A stretch of DNA of 64,000 bases, taken from positions 1,817,501-1,881,500 of the forward strand of contig OX352322.1 in assembly GCA_947090765.1 (NCBI GenBank), in the 5' to 3' direction. The position numbers and the translations under genes are program-made. The notes beneath the pieces were generated by a model that worked only from the letters and a program-made list of their open reading frames with translations, was not told the DNA's origin and ran no database searches. The stretch comes from Pseudomonas sp. MM223 (GTDB lineage: Bacteria > Pseudomonadota > Gammaproteobacteria > Pseudomonadales > Pseudomonadaceae). Each line of letters begins with the position of its first letter. Within the stretch, counting starts at the first letter, position 1. Below, one piece after another: positions 51,601 through 60,309 of this stretch.

Positions 51601-51951
51601 CAGGCTGCCGTCCGGCCAGCGGATGCGGTGGCGCATGGCCTGTTCCACCGGCTCGCCATTGAACACTGCCTGGAATACCTGGCGCGTGCGCGCGCGGTCT
51701 TCCTCGGGCAGCAGGTCGAGGTAGTCGACATCGGCCGGCAGTGGCCGTTGGGGGTCGAAGCCGAACAGGGCCTGGGTGCCCCGTGACCAGCTGACCCGGC
51801 CGCTTTCGATATCCCATAGCCAGGCCCCCAGGCGTGCGCCGTTGAGCGCGGCCAGCAGTTGTGGGGCGTTCTGCCAGGCCTGCTCCGACTCCTGGGGGTC
51901 GGCCGCAGGTATACGCGGCAGGCGCAAAAAGCGGTTTGCTGATTTGGGCAT
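48666..51951 (-). pseudogene. Multi-PAS GGDEF/EAL protein, 3' frameshift
   Basis: About 1095-residue predicted cyclic-di-GMP sensor: five PAS repeats (residues ~30-650; each has the LFxxSPxAIxxT or equivalent core), a GGDEF domain with intact LGGDEFVVL, and an EAL domain with EVLLRW and DDFGTGYSS. At 48811-48816 the frame breaks: the long frame ends in off-family SSDCRGGGVDRATRVS, while VIAEGVELTEQLEFLERLG... to APAGY continues in another frame to 48666. Compared with the usual ARSLxLxVIAEG, about 11 bases are missing. No membrane segment, so cytosolic. Start ATG 51951. Confidence 0.85.
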
Positions 51952-52012
51952 CGGTACCAGACCTTTGGCGTATGACGCGTCCTTGAATTGGAAATACCGG
52001 GCTGACGGCCGG

Positions 52013-52891
52013 TCAGGCGGGCCCTGCGTGGCTGTCGAGCAGGGCCATGAATGCCCTGGCCGCGTTCGATAGCGTACGCTCCGTATGCAGAATGTAGCCT
52101 AGCTGGCGCGACAGCTGTATGCCGGGCAAAGCGATGGGTGCAACCTGTTCGTCGAGCATGGTGCGCGGCAATACGCTCCAGGCCAGGCCGATCGAAACCA
52201 TCATCTTGATGGTTTCCAGGTAGTTGGTGCTCATGGCGATGTTCGGCGTCAGGCCCTGGCTTTCGAACAGGCGCTGGACAATATGGTGGGTGAAGGTGTT
52301 GCCACCGGGGAACACCGCCGGGTGGCGGGCGACATCCGCCAGGCTGACCGCATGGTTGTTGGCCAGTGGGTGCTCGGGGGCGGCGACGAAGTCCAGGGCG
52401 TCGTCCCACACCGGCACGGCCTTGACCAGGTGGTGCGGGTCGGGCGCCAGGGTGATGACGGCAATCTCTGCGCGGCCATGCAGAATTTCGTCGTAGGCCT
52501 GTTCCGAATCCAGAAACTGAATATCCAGCGCCACGGCCGGGTACTGGCGGGTGAAAGCGCGCAGTAACGGAGGCAGGCGGTGCAGGCCGATGTGGTGGCT
52601 GGTGGCCAGGGTCAGGCGACCGCTCACGGCCCCGGTCAGATTGGTCAGCGCCCGTCGGGTATCATCAAGCACATTGAGTATCTGGTAGGCACGTGGCAGC
52701 AGGGCGCGCCCGGCTTCGGTCAGGGTCACTTCACGGCCCAGGCGGTCGAACAGGCGCACATCCAGTTGTTGCTCCAGCCCGGCGATGCGTTTGCTGATGG
52801 CCGGCTGGGTCAGGAACAGGCGTTCGGCCGCCCCGGAAAAGCTGCCGGTTTCGGCAATGGCTATAAAGGCGCTGAGGTTGGCCAGGTCCAT
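52013..52891 (-). CDS. LysR-family transcriptional regulator
   Basis: 292-residue LTTR. N-terminal wHTH AFIAIAETGSFSGAAERLFLTQPAISKRIAGLEQQLDVRLF, then a periplasmic-binding-like effector domain. ATG 52891 (MDLANLSAF) with AAAGGA upstream is preferred over TTG 52918. It is divergent from leuC, in the same arrangement as other pseudomonads, and may regulate leuCDB or itself. Confidence 0.92.
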   Translation of the reverse strand: MDLANLSAFIAIAETGSFSGAAERLFLTQPAISKRIAGLEQQLDVRLFDRLGREVTLTEAGRALLPRAYQILNVLDDTRRALTNLTGAVSGRLTLATSHHIGLHRLPPLLRAFTRQYPAVALDIQFLDSEQAYDEILHGRAEIAVITLAPDPHHLVKAVPVWDDALDFVAAPEHPLANNHAVSLADVARHPAVFPGGNTFTHHIVQRLFESQGLTPNIAMSTNYLETIKMMVSIGLAWSVLPRTMLDEQVAPIALPGIQLSRQLGYILHTERTLSNAARAFMALLDSHAGPA

Positions 52892-52931
52892 GGAGTCGTA
52901 TTCCTTTGGGTTATCCAAAGCATAAAAATTA

Positions 52932-52948
52932 TGAATTTGAGTTATTCA
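52932..52948. promoter_or_regulatory. Candidate LysR-type operator between lysR and leuC
   Basis: TGAAT (52932-52936) and ATTCA (52944-52948) form an inverted repeat with a 7-base centre, size and form (T-N11-A core) typical for LTTR sites, in the AT-rich divergent region of 131 bases. Confidence 0.5.
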
Positions 52949-53022
52949 ATCTAACCCCATAGCATCGTCCGTACAAGCCAAGGGGTCTTTGGCATAGAAA
53001 GACGCTGATGAGGAACAGTCTG

Positions 53023-54456
53023 ATGGCTGGCAAAACGCTCTACGACAAACTCTGGGAAGCCCATGAGGTCAAGCGCCGTGATGACGGCTCGTCCTTGATC
53101 TACATCGACCGCCACATCATCCACGAAGTGACGTCGCCCCAGGCCTTCGAAGGCCTGCGCCTGGCCAACCGCAAACCGTGGCGCATCGACACCAACATCG
53201 CTACCCCCGACCATAACGTGCCGACCACGCCAGAGCGCAAGGGCGGCATCGAGGCCATCGTCGACCAGGTGTCGCGCCTGCAGGTGCAGACCCTCGACGA
53301 AAACTGTGACGAATACGGCATCGTCGAATTCAAGATGAATGACGAACGCCAGGGCATTGTCCACGTCATCAGCCCGGAGCAGGGTGCTACCTTGCCTGGC
53401 ATGACCGTGGTTTGCGGTGACTCGCACACGTCCACCCACGGCGCCTTCGGTGCCTTGGCCCACGGCATCGGCACCTCCGAGGTCGAGCACGTGCTCGCCA
53501 CGCAGTGCCTGGTCGCCAAGAAGATGAAGAACATGCTGGTGCGCGTGGAAGGCCAATTGCCTGCCGGCGTTACCGCCAAGGACATCGTCCTGGCCGTGAT
53601 CGGCAAGATCGGCACCGCCGGTGGCAACGGCCACGCCATGGAGTTTGCTGGCAGCGCCATTCGCGAGTTGTCGATGGAAGGCCGCATGACCATCTGCAAC
53701 ATGTCCATCGAAGCCGGTGCCCGTGTGGGCCTTGTGGCCACTGACGCCACCACCGTTGCCTATGTCGAAGGCCGCCCGTATGCGCCGAAGGGTGCGCAGT
53801 GGGAGCAAGCGGTCGAGTCGTGGAAAGACCTGGTGTCGGATGACGATGCCGTCTTCGACACCGTGGTCGAGCTGGACGCGTCGCAGATCAAGCCACAGGT
53901 CAGCTGGGGCACCTCGCCCGAGATGGTCCTGGCCGTCGACCAGCGCGTGCCGGACCCGGCTGCCGAAGCCGACCTGGTCAAGCGTGGTTCTATCGAGCGT
54001 GCCCTCAAGTACATGGGCCTGACTGCCAACCAGGCGATCACCGACATCCAGCTGGACCGCGTGTTTATCGGCTCGTGCACCAACTCGCGTATCGAAGACC
54101 TGCGCGCCGCGGCGGAAATTGCCAAGGGCCGCAAGGTGGCCGCTACCGTCAAGCAAGCCATCGTCGTGCCGGGCTCGGGCCTGGTGAAGGCCCAGGCCGA
54201 GCGCGAAGGCCTGGACAAGATTTTTGTCGAGGCCGGTTTCGAATGGCGTGAGCCAGGCTGCTCGATGTGCCTGGCGATGAACCCGGACCGCCTGGAGAGC
54301 GGCGAGCACTGCGCGTCCACCTCCAACCGCAACTTCGAAGGCCGTCAGGGCGCCGGTGGCCGTACTCACCTGGTCAGCCCGGCCATGGCTGCCGCTGCCG
54401 CGGTGACCGGCCACTTCATTGATGTCCGCGAGTTGATCCAAGGGAGCGCAGCATGA
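53023..54456 (+). CDS. leuC: 3-isopropylmalate dehydratase large subunit
   Basis: 477-residue [4Fe-4S] aconitase-family subunit isomerising 2- to 3-isopropylmalate in leucine synthesis. Cluster ligands are in FIGSCTNSR and [12 protein letters not shown]-terminal [18 protein letters not shown] 53023 has GAGGA about 8 bases upstream. Overlaps leuD by 4 bases. Confidence 0.97.
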   Translation: MAGKTLYDKLWEAHEVKRRDDGSSLIYIDRHIIHEVTSPQAFEGLRLANRKPWRIDTNIATPDHNVPTTPERKGGIEAIVDQVSRLQVQTLDENCDEYGIVEFKMNDERQGIVHVISPEQGATLPGMTVVCGDSHTSTHGAFGALAHGIGTSEVEHVLATQCLVAKKMKNMLVRVEGQLPAGVTAKDIVLAVIGKIGTAGGNGHAMEFAGSAIRELSMEGRMTICNMSIEAGARVGLVATDATTVAYVEGRPYAPKGAQWEQAVESWKDLVSDDDAVFDTVVELDASQIKPQVSWGTSPEMVLAVDQRVPDPAAEADLVKRGSIERALKYMGLTANQAITDIQLDRVFIGSCTNSRIEDLRAAAEIAKGRKVAATVKQAIVVPGSGLVKAQAEREGLDKIFVEAGFEWREPGCSMCLAMNPDRLESGEHCASTSNRNFEGRQGAGGRTHLVSPAMAAAAAVTGHFIDVRELIQGSAA

Positions 54457-55097
54457 AAGCCTTTACCCAACACACTGGCCTCGTCGCGCCGTTGGACCGT
54501 GCCAACGTCGACACCGACCAGATCATCCCCAAGCAGTTCCTGAAGTCGATCAAGCGCACCGGCTTTGGCCCGAACCTGTTCGATGAATGGCGTTACCTGG
54601 ACGTGGGCCAGCCCTACCAGGACAACAGCAAGCGCCCGGTCAACCAGGAGTTTGTGCTCAACCACGAGCGCTACCAGGGTGCCAGCGTGTTGCTGGCGCG
54701 GGAGAACTTCGGTTGCGGCTCTAGCCGTGAGCACGCCCCGTGGGCGCTGGACGAGTATGGCTTTCGCAGCATCATCGCGCCGAGCTTTGCCGACATCTTC
54801 TTCAACAACAGCTTCAAGAACGGCCTGTTGCCGATCATTCTCAGCGATGAAGAAGTGGACGAGCTGTTCAAGCAGGTTGAAGCCAACCCGGGCTATCAGC
54901 TGACTATCGACCTGCAAGCGCAGGCGGTGACCCGCCCGGATGGCAAGGTGCTGCACTTCGAGATCGATGCGTTCCGCAAGCACTGCCTGCTCAACGGCCT
55001 GGACGACATCGGCCTGACCCTGCAAGACAGCGATGCGATCAAGGCCTTCGAAGGCAAACACCGCGCCAGCCAGCCTTGGCTGTTCCGTGATGCCTGA
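54453..55097 (+). CDS. leuD: 3-isopropylmalate dehydratase small subunit
   Basis: 214-residue partner of LeuC (swivel domain). Conserved [18 protein letters not shown] and [19 protein letters not shown] motifs. ATG 54453 overlaps the leuC stop, which suggests translational coupling to give equal subunits. Confidence 0.97.
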   Translation: MKAFTQHTGLVAPLDRANVDTDQIIPKQFLKSIKRTGFGPNLFDEWRYLDVGQPYQDNSKRPVNQEFVLNHERYQGASVLLARENFGCGSSREHAPWALDEYGFRSIIAPSFADIFFNNSFKNGLLPIILSDEEVDELFKQVEANPGYQLTIDLQAQAVTRPDGKVLHFEIDAFRKHCLLNGLDDIGLTLQDSDAIKAFEGKHRASQPWLFRDA

Positions 55098-55116
55098 GTG
55101 ATGTAGGTGGGTTTGC

Positions 55117-55210
55117 TGGCCTCATCGCCGGCAAGCCAACTCCCACAGAATCACCACAGGTCTGAATACTGTGGGTTTCCTGTGGGGCTGGCTTGCCGGC
55201 GATAGGGCCA
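55117..55210. repeat. REP inverted pair inside leu operon
   Basis: TGGCCTCATCGCCGGCAAGCC near 55117 is inverted as GGCTTGCCGGCGATAGGGCCA ending 55210 (given here as short core parts of each arm). It lies between leuD and the methyltransferase gene and might adjust downstream expression. Confidence 0.87.
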
Positions 55211-55243
55211 GTAGAAACAACCCAAAACCAATAGGATTGAGAC

Positions 55244-56008
55244 ATGACCAGCACCCAGCACACCGATGTGGTCCAGCGCCAATTCGGCGAACAGGCCAGC
55301 GCCTACCTCAGCAGCGCCGTGCACGCCCAGGGCAGTGAATTCGCCCTGCTGCAGGCCGAGCTGGCGGGGCAGGCGCATGCCCGCGTGCTGGACCTGGGCT
55401 GCGGTGCCGGTCATGTCAGTTTCCACGTTGCCCCGCTGGTTGCTGAAGTGGTCGCCTACGACCTGTCGCAATCCATGCTCGACGTGGTCGCCAGCGCTGC
55501 CGCCGAGCGTGGCCTGGCCAATATCAAGACCGAGCGCGGCGCCGCCGAACGTCTGCCGTTCGCCGACGCCTCGTTCGACTTCGTCTTCAGCCGCTACTCG
55601 GCCCACCACTGGAGCGACCTTGGCCTGGCCCTGCGCGAGGTGCGCCGGGTGCTCAAGCCAGGTGGCGTGGCGGCATTCATCGACGTGATGTCGCCGGGCA
55701 GCCCGCTGCTCGACACCTACCTGCAAACGGTCGAAGTGCTGCGCGACACCAGCCATGTGCGCGACTATTGCGCCGCCGAATGGCAGCGCCAGGTCAGCGA
55801 AGCCGGCCTGCATGTGCGCAGCCACACGCGTCAGCCGCTGCGTCTGGAGTTCTCCAGCTGGGTCGAGCGCATGCGCACCCCCGAGCCGATGCGCGTGGCC
55901 ATCCGCCAATTGCAGCAAGCCATGGGTGAAGAAGTACGGCAGTATTACCAGATCGAGGCCGATGGCTCGTTCAGCACCGATGTGCTGGTGTTGTGGGCCG
56001 AGCGTTAA
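55244..56008 (+). CDS. SAM-dependent methyltransferase (UbiE-like)
   Basis: 254-residue class I methyltransferase. SAM motif I LDLGCGAGHVSFHVAP near residues 50-65, motif II ERLPFADASFDFVFSR, motif III LREVRRVLKPGG. AGGATTGAG precedes ATG 55244. Conserved position between leuD and leuB in pseudomonads (from memory), but no leucine role is evident. Substrate unknown. Confidence 0.9.
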   Translation: MTSTQHTDVVQRQFGEQASAYLSSAVHAQGSEFALLQAELAGQAHARVLDLGCGAGHVSFHVAPLVAEVVAYDLSQSMLDVVASAAAERGLANIKTERGAAERLPFADASFDFVFSRYSAHHWSDLGLALREVRRVLKPGGVAAFIDVMSPGSPLLDTYLQTVEVLRDTSHVRDYCAAEWQRQVSEAGLHVRSHTRQPLRLEFSSWVERMRTPEPMRVAIRQLQQAMGEEVRQYYQIEADGSFSTDVLVLWAER

Positions 56009-56062
56009 GCACTTTTCGGTGGGGCCCGTCTGGCCGCACCGCGTGAATGGATAGAGGAAAGC

Positions 56063-57145
56063 ATGAGCAAGCAGATTCTGATTCTCCCAGGTGACGGTAT
56101 CGGCCCGGAAATCATGGCCGAAGCGGTCAAGGTGCTGGAGCTGGCCAACGACAAGTTCCAGCTCGGCTTCAGCCTGGAACACGACGTGATCGGTGGCGCC
56201 GCCATCGACAAGCACGGCGTGCCGCTGGCTGACGAAACCCTGGAACGTGCGCGCAAGGCCGATGCCGTGCTGCTGGGCGCCGTGGGTGGCCCGAAGTGGG
56301 ACAAGATCGAGCGTGATATCCGCCCGGAGCGCGGCCTGCTGAAAATCCGTTCGCAGTTGGGCCTGTTCGCCAACCTGCGCCCGGCCATCCTCTATCCGCA
56401 ACTGGCCGATGCCTCGTCGCTGAAGCCGGAAATCGTTTCGGGCCTGGACATCCTCATCGTCCGTGAGCTGACCGGTGGCATCTACTTCGGTGCCCCGCGT
56501 GGCCAGCGCGAGCTGGAAGGCGGCGAGCGCCAGGCCTACGACACCCTGCCGTACAGCGAAAGCGAAGTGCGCCGCATTGCCCGGGTCGGCTTCGACATGG
56601 CCCGTGTGCGTGGCAAGAAGCTGTGCTCGGTGGACAAGGCCAACGTCCTGGCGTCCAGCCAGCTGTGGCGTGAAGTGGTCGAAGACGTGGCCAAGGACTA
56701 CCCGGACGTTGAGCTGAGCCACATGTACGTCGACAACGCTGCCATGCAGCTGGTGCGTGCACCCAAGCAGTTCGACGTGATGGTGACCGACAACATGTTC
56801 GGTGACATTCTGTCGGATGAAGCTTCCATGCTGACCGGTTCCATCGGCATGCTGCCTTCTGCATCGCTGGATGCCGACAACAAGGGCATGTACGAGCCGT
56901 GCCACGGCTCGGCGCCGGACATCGCCGGCCTTGGCATCGCCAACCCGCTGGCGACCATTTTGTCGGTGTCGATGATGCTGCGGTACAGCTTCAATCAATC
57001 GGCTGCCGCCGAGGCCATCGAGAAGGCCGTCAGCCTGGTCCTGGACCAGGGCCTGCGCACCGGCGACATCTTCTCTGAAGGCTGCCGTAAAGTTGGTACG
57101 CAGGAAATGGGCGACGCAGTAGTCGCAGCGCTGCGGAATCTGTAA
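56063..57145 (+). CDS. leuB: 3-isopropylmalate dehydrogenase
   Basis: 360-residue NAD-dependent oxidative decarboxylase, third step of leucine synthesis. [19 protein letters not shown] start, [14 protein letters not shown] substrate loop, [34 protein letters not shown] metal/substrate block (key Asp residues), HGSAPDIAG cofactor loop. AGGAAAGC precedes ATG 56063. Confidence 0.97.
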   Translation: MSKQILILPGDGIGPEIMAEAVKVLELANDKFQLGFSLEHDVIGGAAIDKHGVPLADETLERARKADAVLLGAVGGPKWDKIERDIRPERGLLKIRSQLGLFANLRPAILYPQLADASSLKPEIVSGLDILIVRELTGGIYFGAPRGQRELEGGERQAYDTLPYSESEVRRIARVGFDMARVRGKKLCSVDKANVLASSQLWREVVEDVAKDYPDVELSHMYVDNAAMQLVRAPKQFDVMVTDNMFGDILSDEASMLTGSIGMLPSASLDADNKGMYEPCHGSAPDIAGLGIANPLATILSVSMMLRYSFNQSAAAEAIEKAVSLVLDQGLRTGDIFSEGCRKVGTQEMGDAVVAALRNL

Positions 57146-57208
57146 TCTCTCTGGCCCGCCACCCAAAATTCCCGGTGGCGGCCCACTTTTAGCAAAGGTG
57201 TAGTTGCG

Positions 57209-58321
57209 ATGAAACGTGTAGGTCTGATCGGTTGGCGCGGTATGGTCGGTTCCGTGCTCATGCAGCGGATGCTGGAGGAGCAGGATTTCGACCTTATCGA
57301 GCCGGTGTTCTTCACTACCTCCAATGTCGGTGGCCAAGGCCCTAACGTGGGCAAGGATACAGCGCCGCTCAAGGACGCTTATTCGATTGAAGAACTCAAG
57401 ACCCTCGACGTGATCCTGACCTGTCAGGGCGGCGACTACACCAACGAGGTCTTCCCCAAGCTGCGTGAAGCCGGCTGGCAGGGTTACTGGATCGACGCTG
57501 CCTCGTCCCTGCGCATGCAGGATGACGCGGTCATCGTCCTCGACCCGGTCAACCGCAAGGTCATCGACCAGCAGCTGGACGCCGGTACCAAGAACTACAT
57601 CGGCGGCAACTGCACTGTCAGCCTGATGCTGATGGGCCTGGGTGGCCTGTTCGAAGCTGGCCTGGTCGAGTGGATGAGTGCCATGACCTACCAGGCCGCC
57701 TCGGGTGCCGGCGCGCAGAACATGCGTGAGCTGATCAAGCAGATGGGGGCTACCCACGCTGCCGTTGCCGATGACCTGGCCAACCCGGCCAGCGCCATCC
57801 TCGACATCGACCGCAAGGTTGCCGAGGCCATGCGCAGCGAAGCGTTCCCGACTGAAAACTTCGGTGTACCATTGGCCGGCAGCCTGATCCCTTGGATCGA
57901 CAAGGAACTGCCGAACGGCCAGAGCCGTGAAGAGTGGAAGGCCCAGGCCGAGACCAACAAGATCCTCGGCCGCTTCAAGAGCCCGATCCCGGTCGACGGC
58001 ATCTGCGTGCGCATCGGCGCCATGCGTTGCCACAGCCAGGCGCTGACCATCAAGCTGAACAAGGACGTGCCGATCGCCGACATCGAAGGCATGATCAGCC
58101 AGCACAACCCGTGGGTGAAGCTGGTGCCGAACCAGCGTGAAATCAGCATGCAGGAACTGACCCCAACCAAGGTCACCGGCACCCTGAACATCCCGGTTGG
58201 CCGCCTGCGCAAGCTGAATATGGGCTCGCAGTACCTGGGCGCGTTCACCGTCGGTGACCAGCTGCTGTGGGGCGCCGCCGAACCGCTGCGCCGCATGCTG
58301 CGGATTCTGCTGGAGCGTTGA
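57209..58321 (+). CDS. asd: Aspartate-semialdehyde dehydrogenase
   Basis: 370-residue NADP enzyme at the branch point to Lys/Thr/Met and diaminopimelate. [18 protein letters not shown] cofactor loop, and active-site Cys in [13 protein letters not shown], His in [14 protein letters not shown]-rich hairpin in the 63-base gap after leuB has no T-run. Followed by a strong terminator. Confidence 0.97.
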   Translation: MKRVGLIGWRGMVGSVLMQRMLEEQDFDLIEPVFFTTSNVGGQGPNVGKDTAPLKDAYSIEELKTLDVILTCQGGDYTNEVFPKLREAGWQGYWIDAASSLRMQDDAVIVLDPVNRKVIDQQLDAGTKNYIGGNCTVSLMLMGLGGLFEAGLVEWMSAMTYQAASGAGAQNMRELIKQMGATHAAVADDLANPASAILDIDRKVAEAMRSEAFPTENFGVPLAGSLIPWIDKELPNGQSREEWKAQAETNKILGRFKSPIPVDGICVRIGAMRCHSQALTIKLNKDVPIADIEGMISQHNPWVKLVPNQREISMQELTPTKVTGTLNIPVGRLRKLNMGSQYLGAFTVGDQLLWGAAEPLRRMLRILLER

Positions 58322-58337
58322 TCGTTCTGCTTTGACT

Positions 58338-58371
58338 AAAAAACCGCGCTGGCGACAGCGCGGTTTTTTTT
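58338..58371 (+). terminator. Terminator after asd
   Basis: AAACCGCGCT/AGCGCGGTTT stem with GGCGAC loop followed by an eight-T run; ends the leu-asd transcript. Confidence 0.9.
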
Positions 58372-58400
58372 GCCTGAAGGTTTTGTGCTTTTGCCGCTGG

Positions 58401-58492
58401 CCCAATCGCCGGCAAGCCAGCTCCCACAGGTACTGCACTGGCTCTCCAGGCCTGTGCAGTACCTGTGGGAGCCTGGCTTGCCGGCGATTGGG
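58401..58492. repeat. REP inverted pair between asd and sigma gene
   Basis: CCCAATCGCCGGCAAGCC at 58401 is inverted as GGCTTGCCGGCGATTGGG ending at 58492, with an inner CCCACAGGTACTGCA/TGCAGTACCTGTGGG stem. It fills most of the 321-base gap before the sigma factor gene; the remainder holds the Fur box. Confidence 0.9.
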
Positions 58493-58582
58493 CGGGACAT
58501 GTCATGCAAATGTCCGGGTCGGCAGCGTATTCCCTAGTTTTGTAACAGCACCCTTGAACAGTGGCAAATTGCCTGGCTTAAC

Positions 58583-58604
58583 GAGAAATATTCTCATTAT
58601 AATC
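58583..58604 (+). promoter_or_regulatory. Fur box upstream of ECF sigma gene
   Basis: GAGAAATATTCTCATTATAA with its inner inverted repeat GAGAA-ATA-TTCTC resembles Fur sites in front of fecI-type genes in Pseudomonas. It is 39 bases before the start codon, so iron repression of the module is expected. Confidence 0.7.
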
Positions 58605-58642
58605 AGCCTCCCCAGTTTGCCTGAGCATAGGAAAGTGCTGAC

Positions 58643-59135
58643 GTGCTGGAACAACTCTTCAACGAACATGCCTCGGCCTTGCACCGCTACCTGCTGCGCA
58701 AGAACTGCACGCCATCCCTGGCGTCGGACATCGTCCAGGAAACCTTCCTACGGCTGGCGCAGATGGATGGCGTAGAGCGGCTGCTCGCTACCCCGGCCTA
58801 CCTGTTCCGCGTTGCCCACAACCTGATGATCGACCATCATCGGCGCTATGGAAGCAAGCGTTACGAGGCTGAGCCGGCCAGCATCTTTGACGGCCTGATC
58901 GATGAAGCCAGCCTCGCCGGAGGACCAGGCCCTGGGCGCCCTGGAACTGGAGCGCCTGCACGCAACCCTGGAGCTGCTGCCCGAGCGCACGCGCAACGTG
59001 TTCCTGCTGTGTCGGGTAGAAGGCATGACACACAAAGAGGCCGCCCAGTATTTACGGATTTCCACCAGCTCTGTACAAAAACACCTGGCCAGCGCATTGG
59101 CCCGAATCGGCAGAGGCCTTGAACCTGACCAGTAG
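58643..59135 (+). pseudogene. FecI-like ECF sigma factor, frameshifted
   Basis: Iron-starvation ECF sigma70 factor (~163 aa if repaired). Region 2 is in the first frame (LFNEHASALHRYLLRKNCTP, DIVQETFLRLAQ, AYLFRVAHNLMIDHHRR) and region 4 in the next frame from about 58914 (LHATLELLPERTRNVFLLCRVEGMTHKEAAQYLRISTSSVQKH). The break at 58911-58918 is explained by one extra base. As written, no complete sigma protein can be made. Start is GTG 58643 with AGGA upstream. Expected partner is the FecR gene that follows. Confidence 0.85.
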
Positions 59136-59200
59136 ACCAGGCGCAAGCGCTGAGCTGGCCGGGCTACCAGAAAAACACCAACAGGCAGCAGCAGCGTACC

Positions 59201-60205
59201 GTGAACCCCTCAGAACCTGTTGACCCGATCGAGCGCAAGGCCGCCGATTGGGTCATGAAACACCGTCAAGGTCGCCTCGGCCCCGCCGAGCAAGCGGCCT
59301 ATCGGCGTTGGCTGGAAGCCGACCCCCGGCATGCTGCGGTCGCCCAGCGGCTCGACCGCGCCTGGCAGGCCAGTGCGGCGCTGCGCCAGGGCTATGTGCG
59401 GCCACCGCGCCCGGCCCGCGCTGCCGGGCCGATGGGCTGGCTACAGGCCTTGTGGCAACGGCCCTGGGCCAGTGGTGGCGTACTCAGCGGATTGGCGATG
59501 GCCTGCTGGCTGTGGATGGCGCCGCCATTCTGGGTGCAGGGCCTGGGGGCCGACTACCAGACCGGTTACGGTGAAGTGCGCCATGTCACGCTGGATGACG
59601 GCAGCCAGCTTGAACTGGGCAGCCGCAGTATTCTCAGCATCGCTTATGACGGCCAGCGCCGTACCGTACGCCTCAAGCGCGGCGAGGCGATCTTCAGCCC
59701 TTCACCCGTGGGTGAAGCAGAGCCGCGACCCTTCACTGTCAGCACCCCGGGGGCCAATATCACCGCCCGTGGCACCCGTTATCTGGTCGGTATCGACAAG
59801 GATGACCGCTCCGGTTGGGTGGGTGTGCTGCAGCACAGCGTCGAAATCAACCTGGTCTCCCATGGCCTGGACGACGCCTCGGCATCAGCCGTGCTGCAGC
59901 AAGGCGACAGTCTGTACTTTGGCCCACATACCGGGCTCAAGCCACTGGAGCAAGCCCCGGAGGAACTGGCCAGCTGGCAGGAGGGCAGGGTGGTGTTGCG
60001 CCAGCAGACGCTGGCCCAGGCGGTCGAGCAGTTGGGCCGTTACCGTGCCGGGCTGACGCTGGTGCGCGGCGAGGCGCTGCGACGCCTGCCGGTGAATGCC
60101 GTGGCACGTATCGACCACGTGGATGATGCCCTTAAGCAGTTGGCCAGGCAGGCGCATGCGCGGGTACTTGAGCTCGCCAGGCGTTCTATTAATTTACTGA
60201 TCTAA
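59201..60205 (+). CDS. FecR-family anti-sigma regulator
   Basis: 334-residue inner-membrane signal transducer. N-terminal cytosolic anti-sigma domain (AADWVMKHRQGRLGPAEQAAYRRWLEADPRHA), one membrane helix near residues 90-110 (GGVLSGLAMACWLWMAPPFW), the FecR periplasmic domain (TGYGEVRHVTLDDGSQLELG; TVSTPGANITARGTRYLV) and a C-terminal STN-interacting region. Start is GTG 59201; the SD is weak. It should pass the receptor signal to the sigma factor just upstream. Confidence 0.92.
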   Translation: MNPSEPVDPIERKAADWVMKHRQGRLGPAEQAAYRRWLEADPRHAAVAQRLDRAWQASAALRQGYVRPPRPARAAGPMGWLQALWQRPWASGGVLSGLAMACWLWMAPPFWVQGLGADYQTGYGEVRHVTLDDGSQLELGSRSILSIAYDGQRRTVRLKRGEAIFSPSPVGEAEPRPFTVSTPGANITARGTRYLVGIDKDDRSGWVGVLQHSVEINLVSHGLDDASASAVLQQGDSLYFGPHTGLKPLEQAPEELASWQEGRVVLRQQTLAQAVEQLGRYRAGLTLVRGEALRRLPVNAVARIDHVDDALKQLARQAHARVLELARRSINLLI

Positions 60206-60267
60206 AAAAACAATTTAATAGACCATATCGCTCTACTGCGTTTTCCAGCTTCGCACGTTACTGAATG

Positions 60268-60284
60268 CAAATAACTCTTATTTG
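60268..60284 (+). promoter_or_regulatory. Inverted repeat before receptor gene
   Basis: CAAATAA-CTC-TTATTTG, a perfect 7-base inverted repeat 26 bases upstream of the receptor start, in a gap of 104 bases. It may be an operator or the ECF promoter region; its protein partner is unknown. Confidence 0.45.
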
Positions 60285-60309
60285 TCTTTAGCTAGGGTGC
60301 TTGGAAACG

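Noticed and set aside
55151..58438. Long minus-strand frame across the methyltransferase, leuB and asd
   Set aside because: Antisense shadow of three well-supported genes, with His/Gln/Asp-rich nonsense-type composition.
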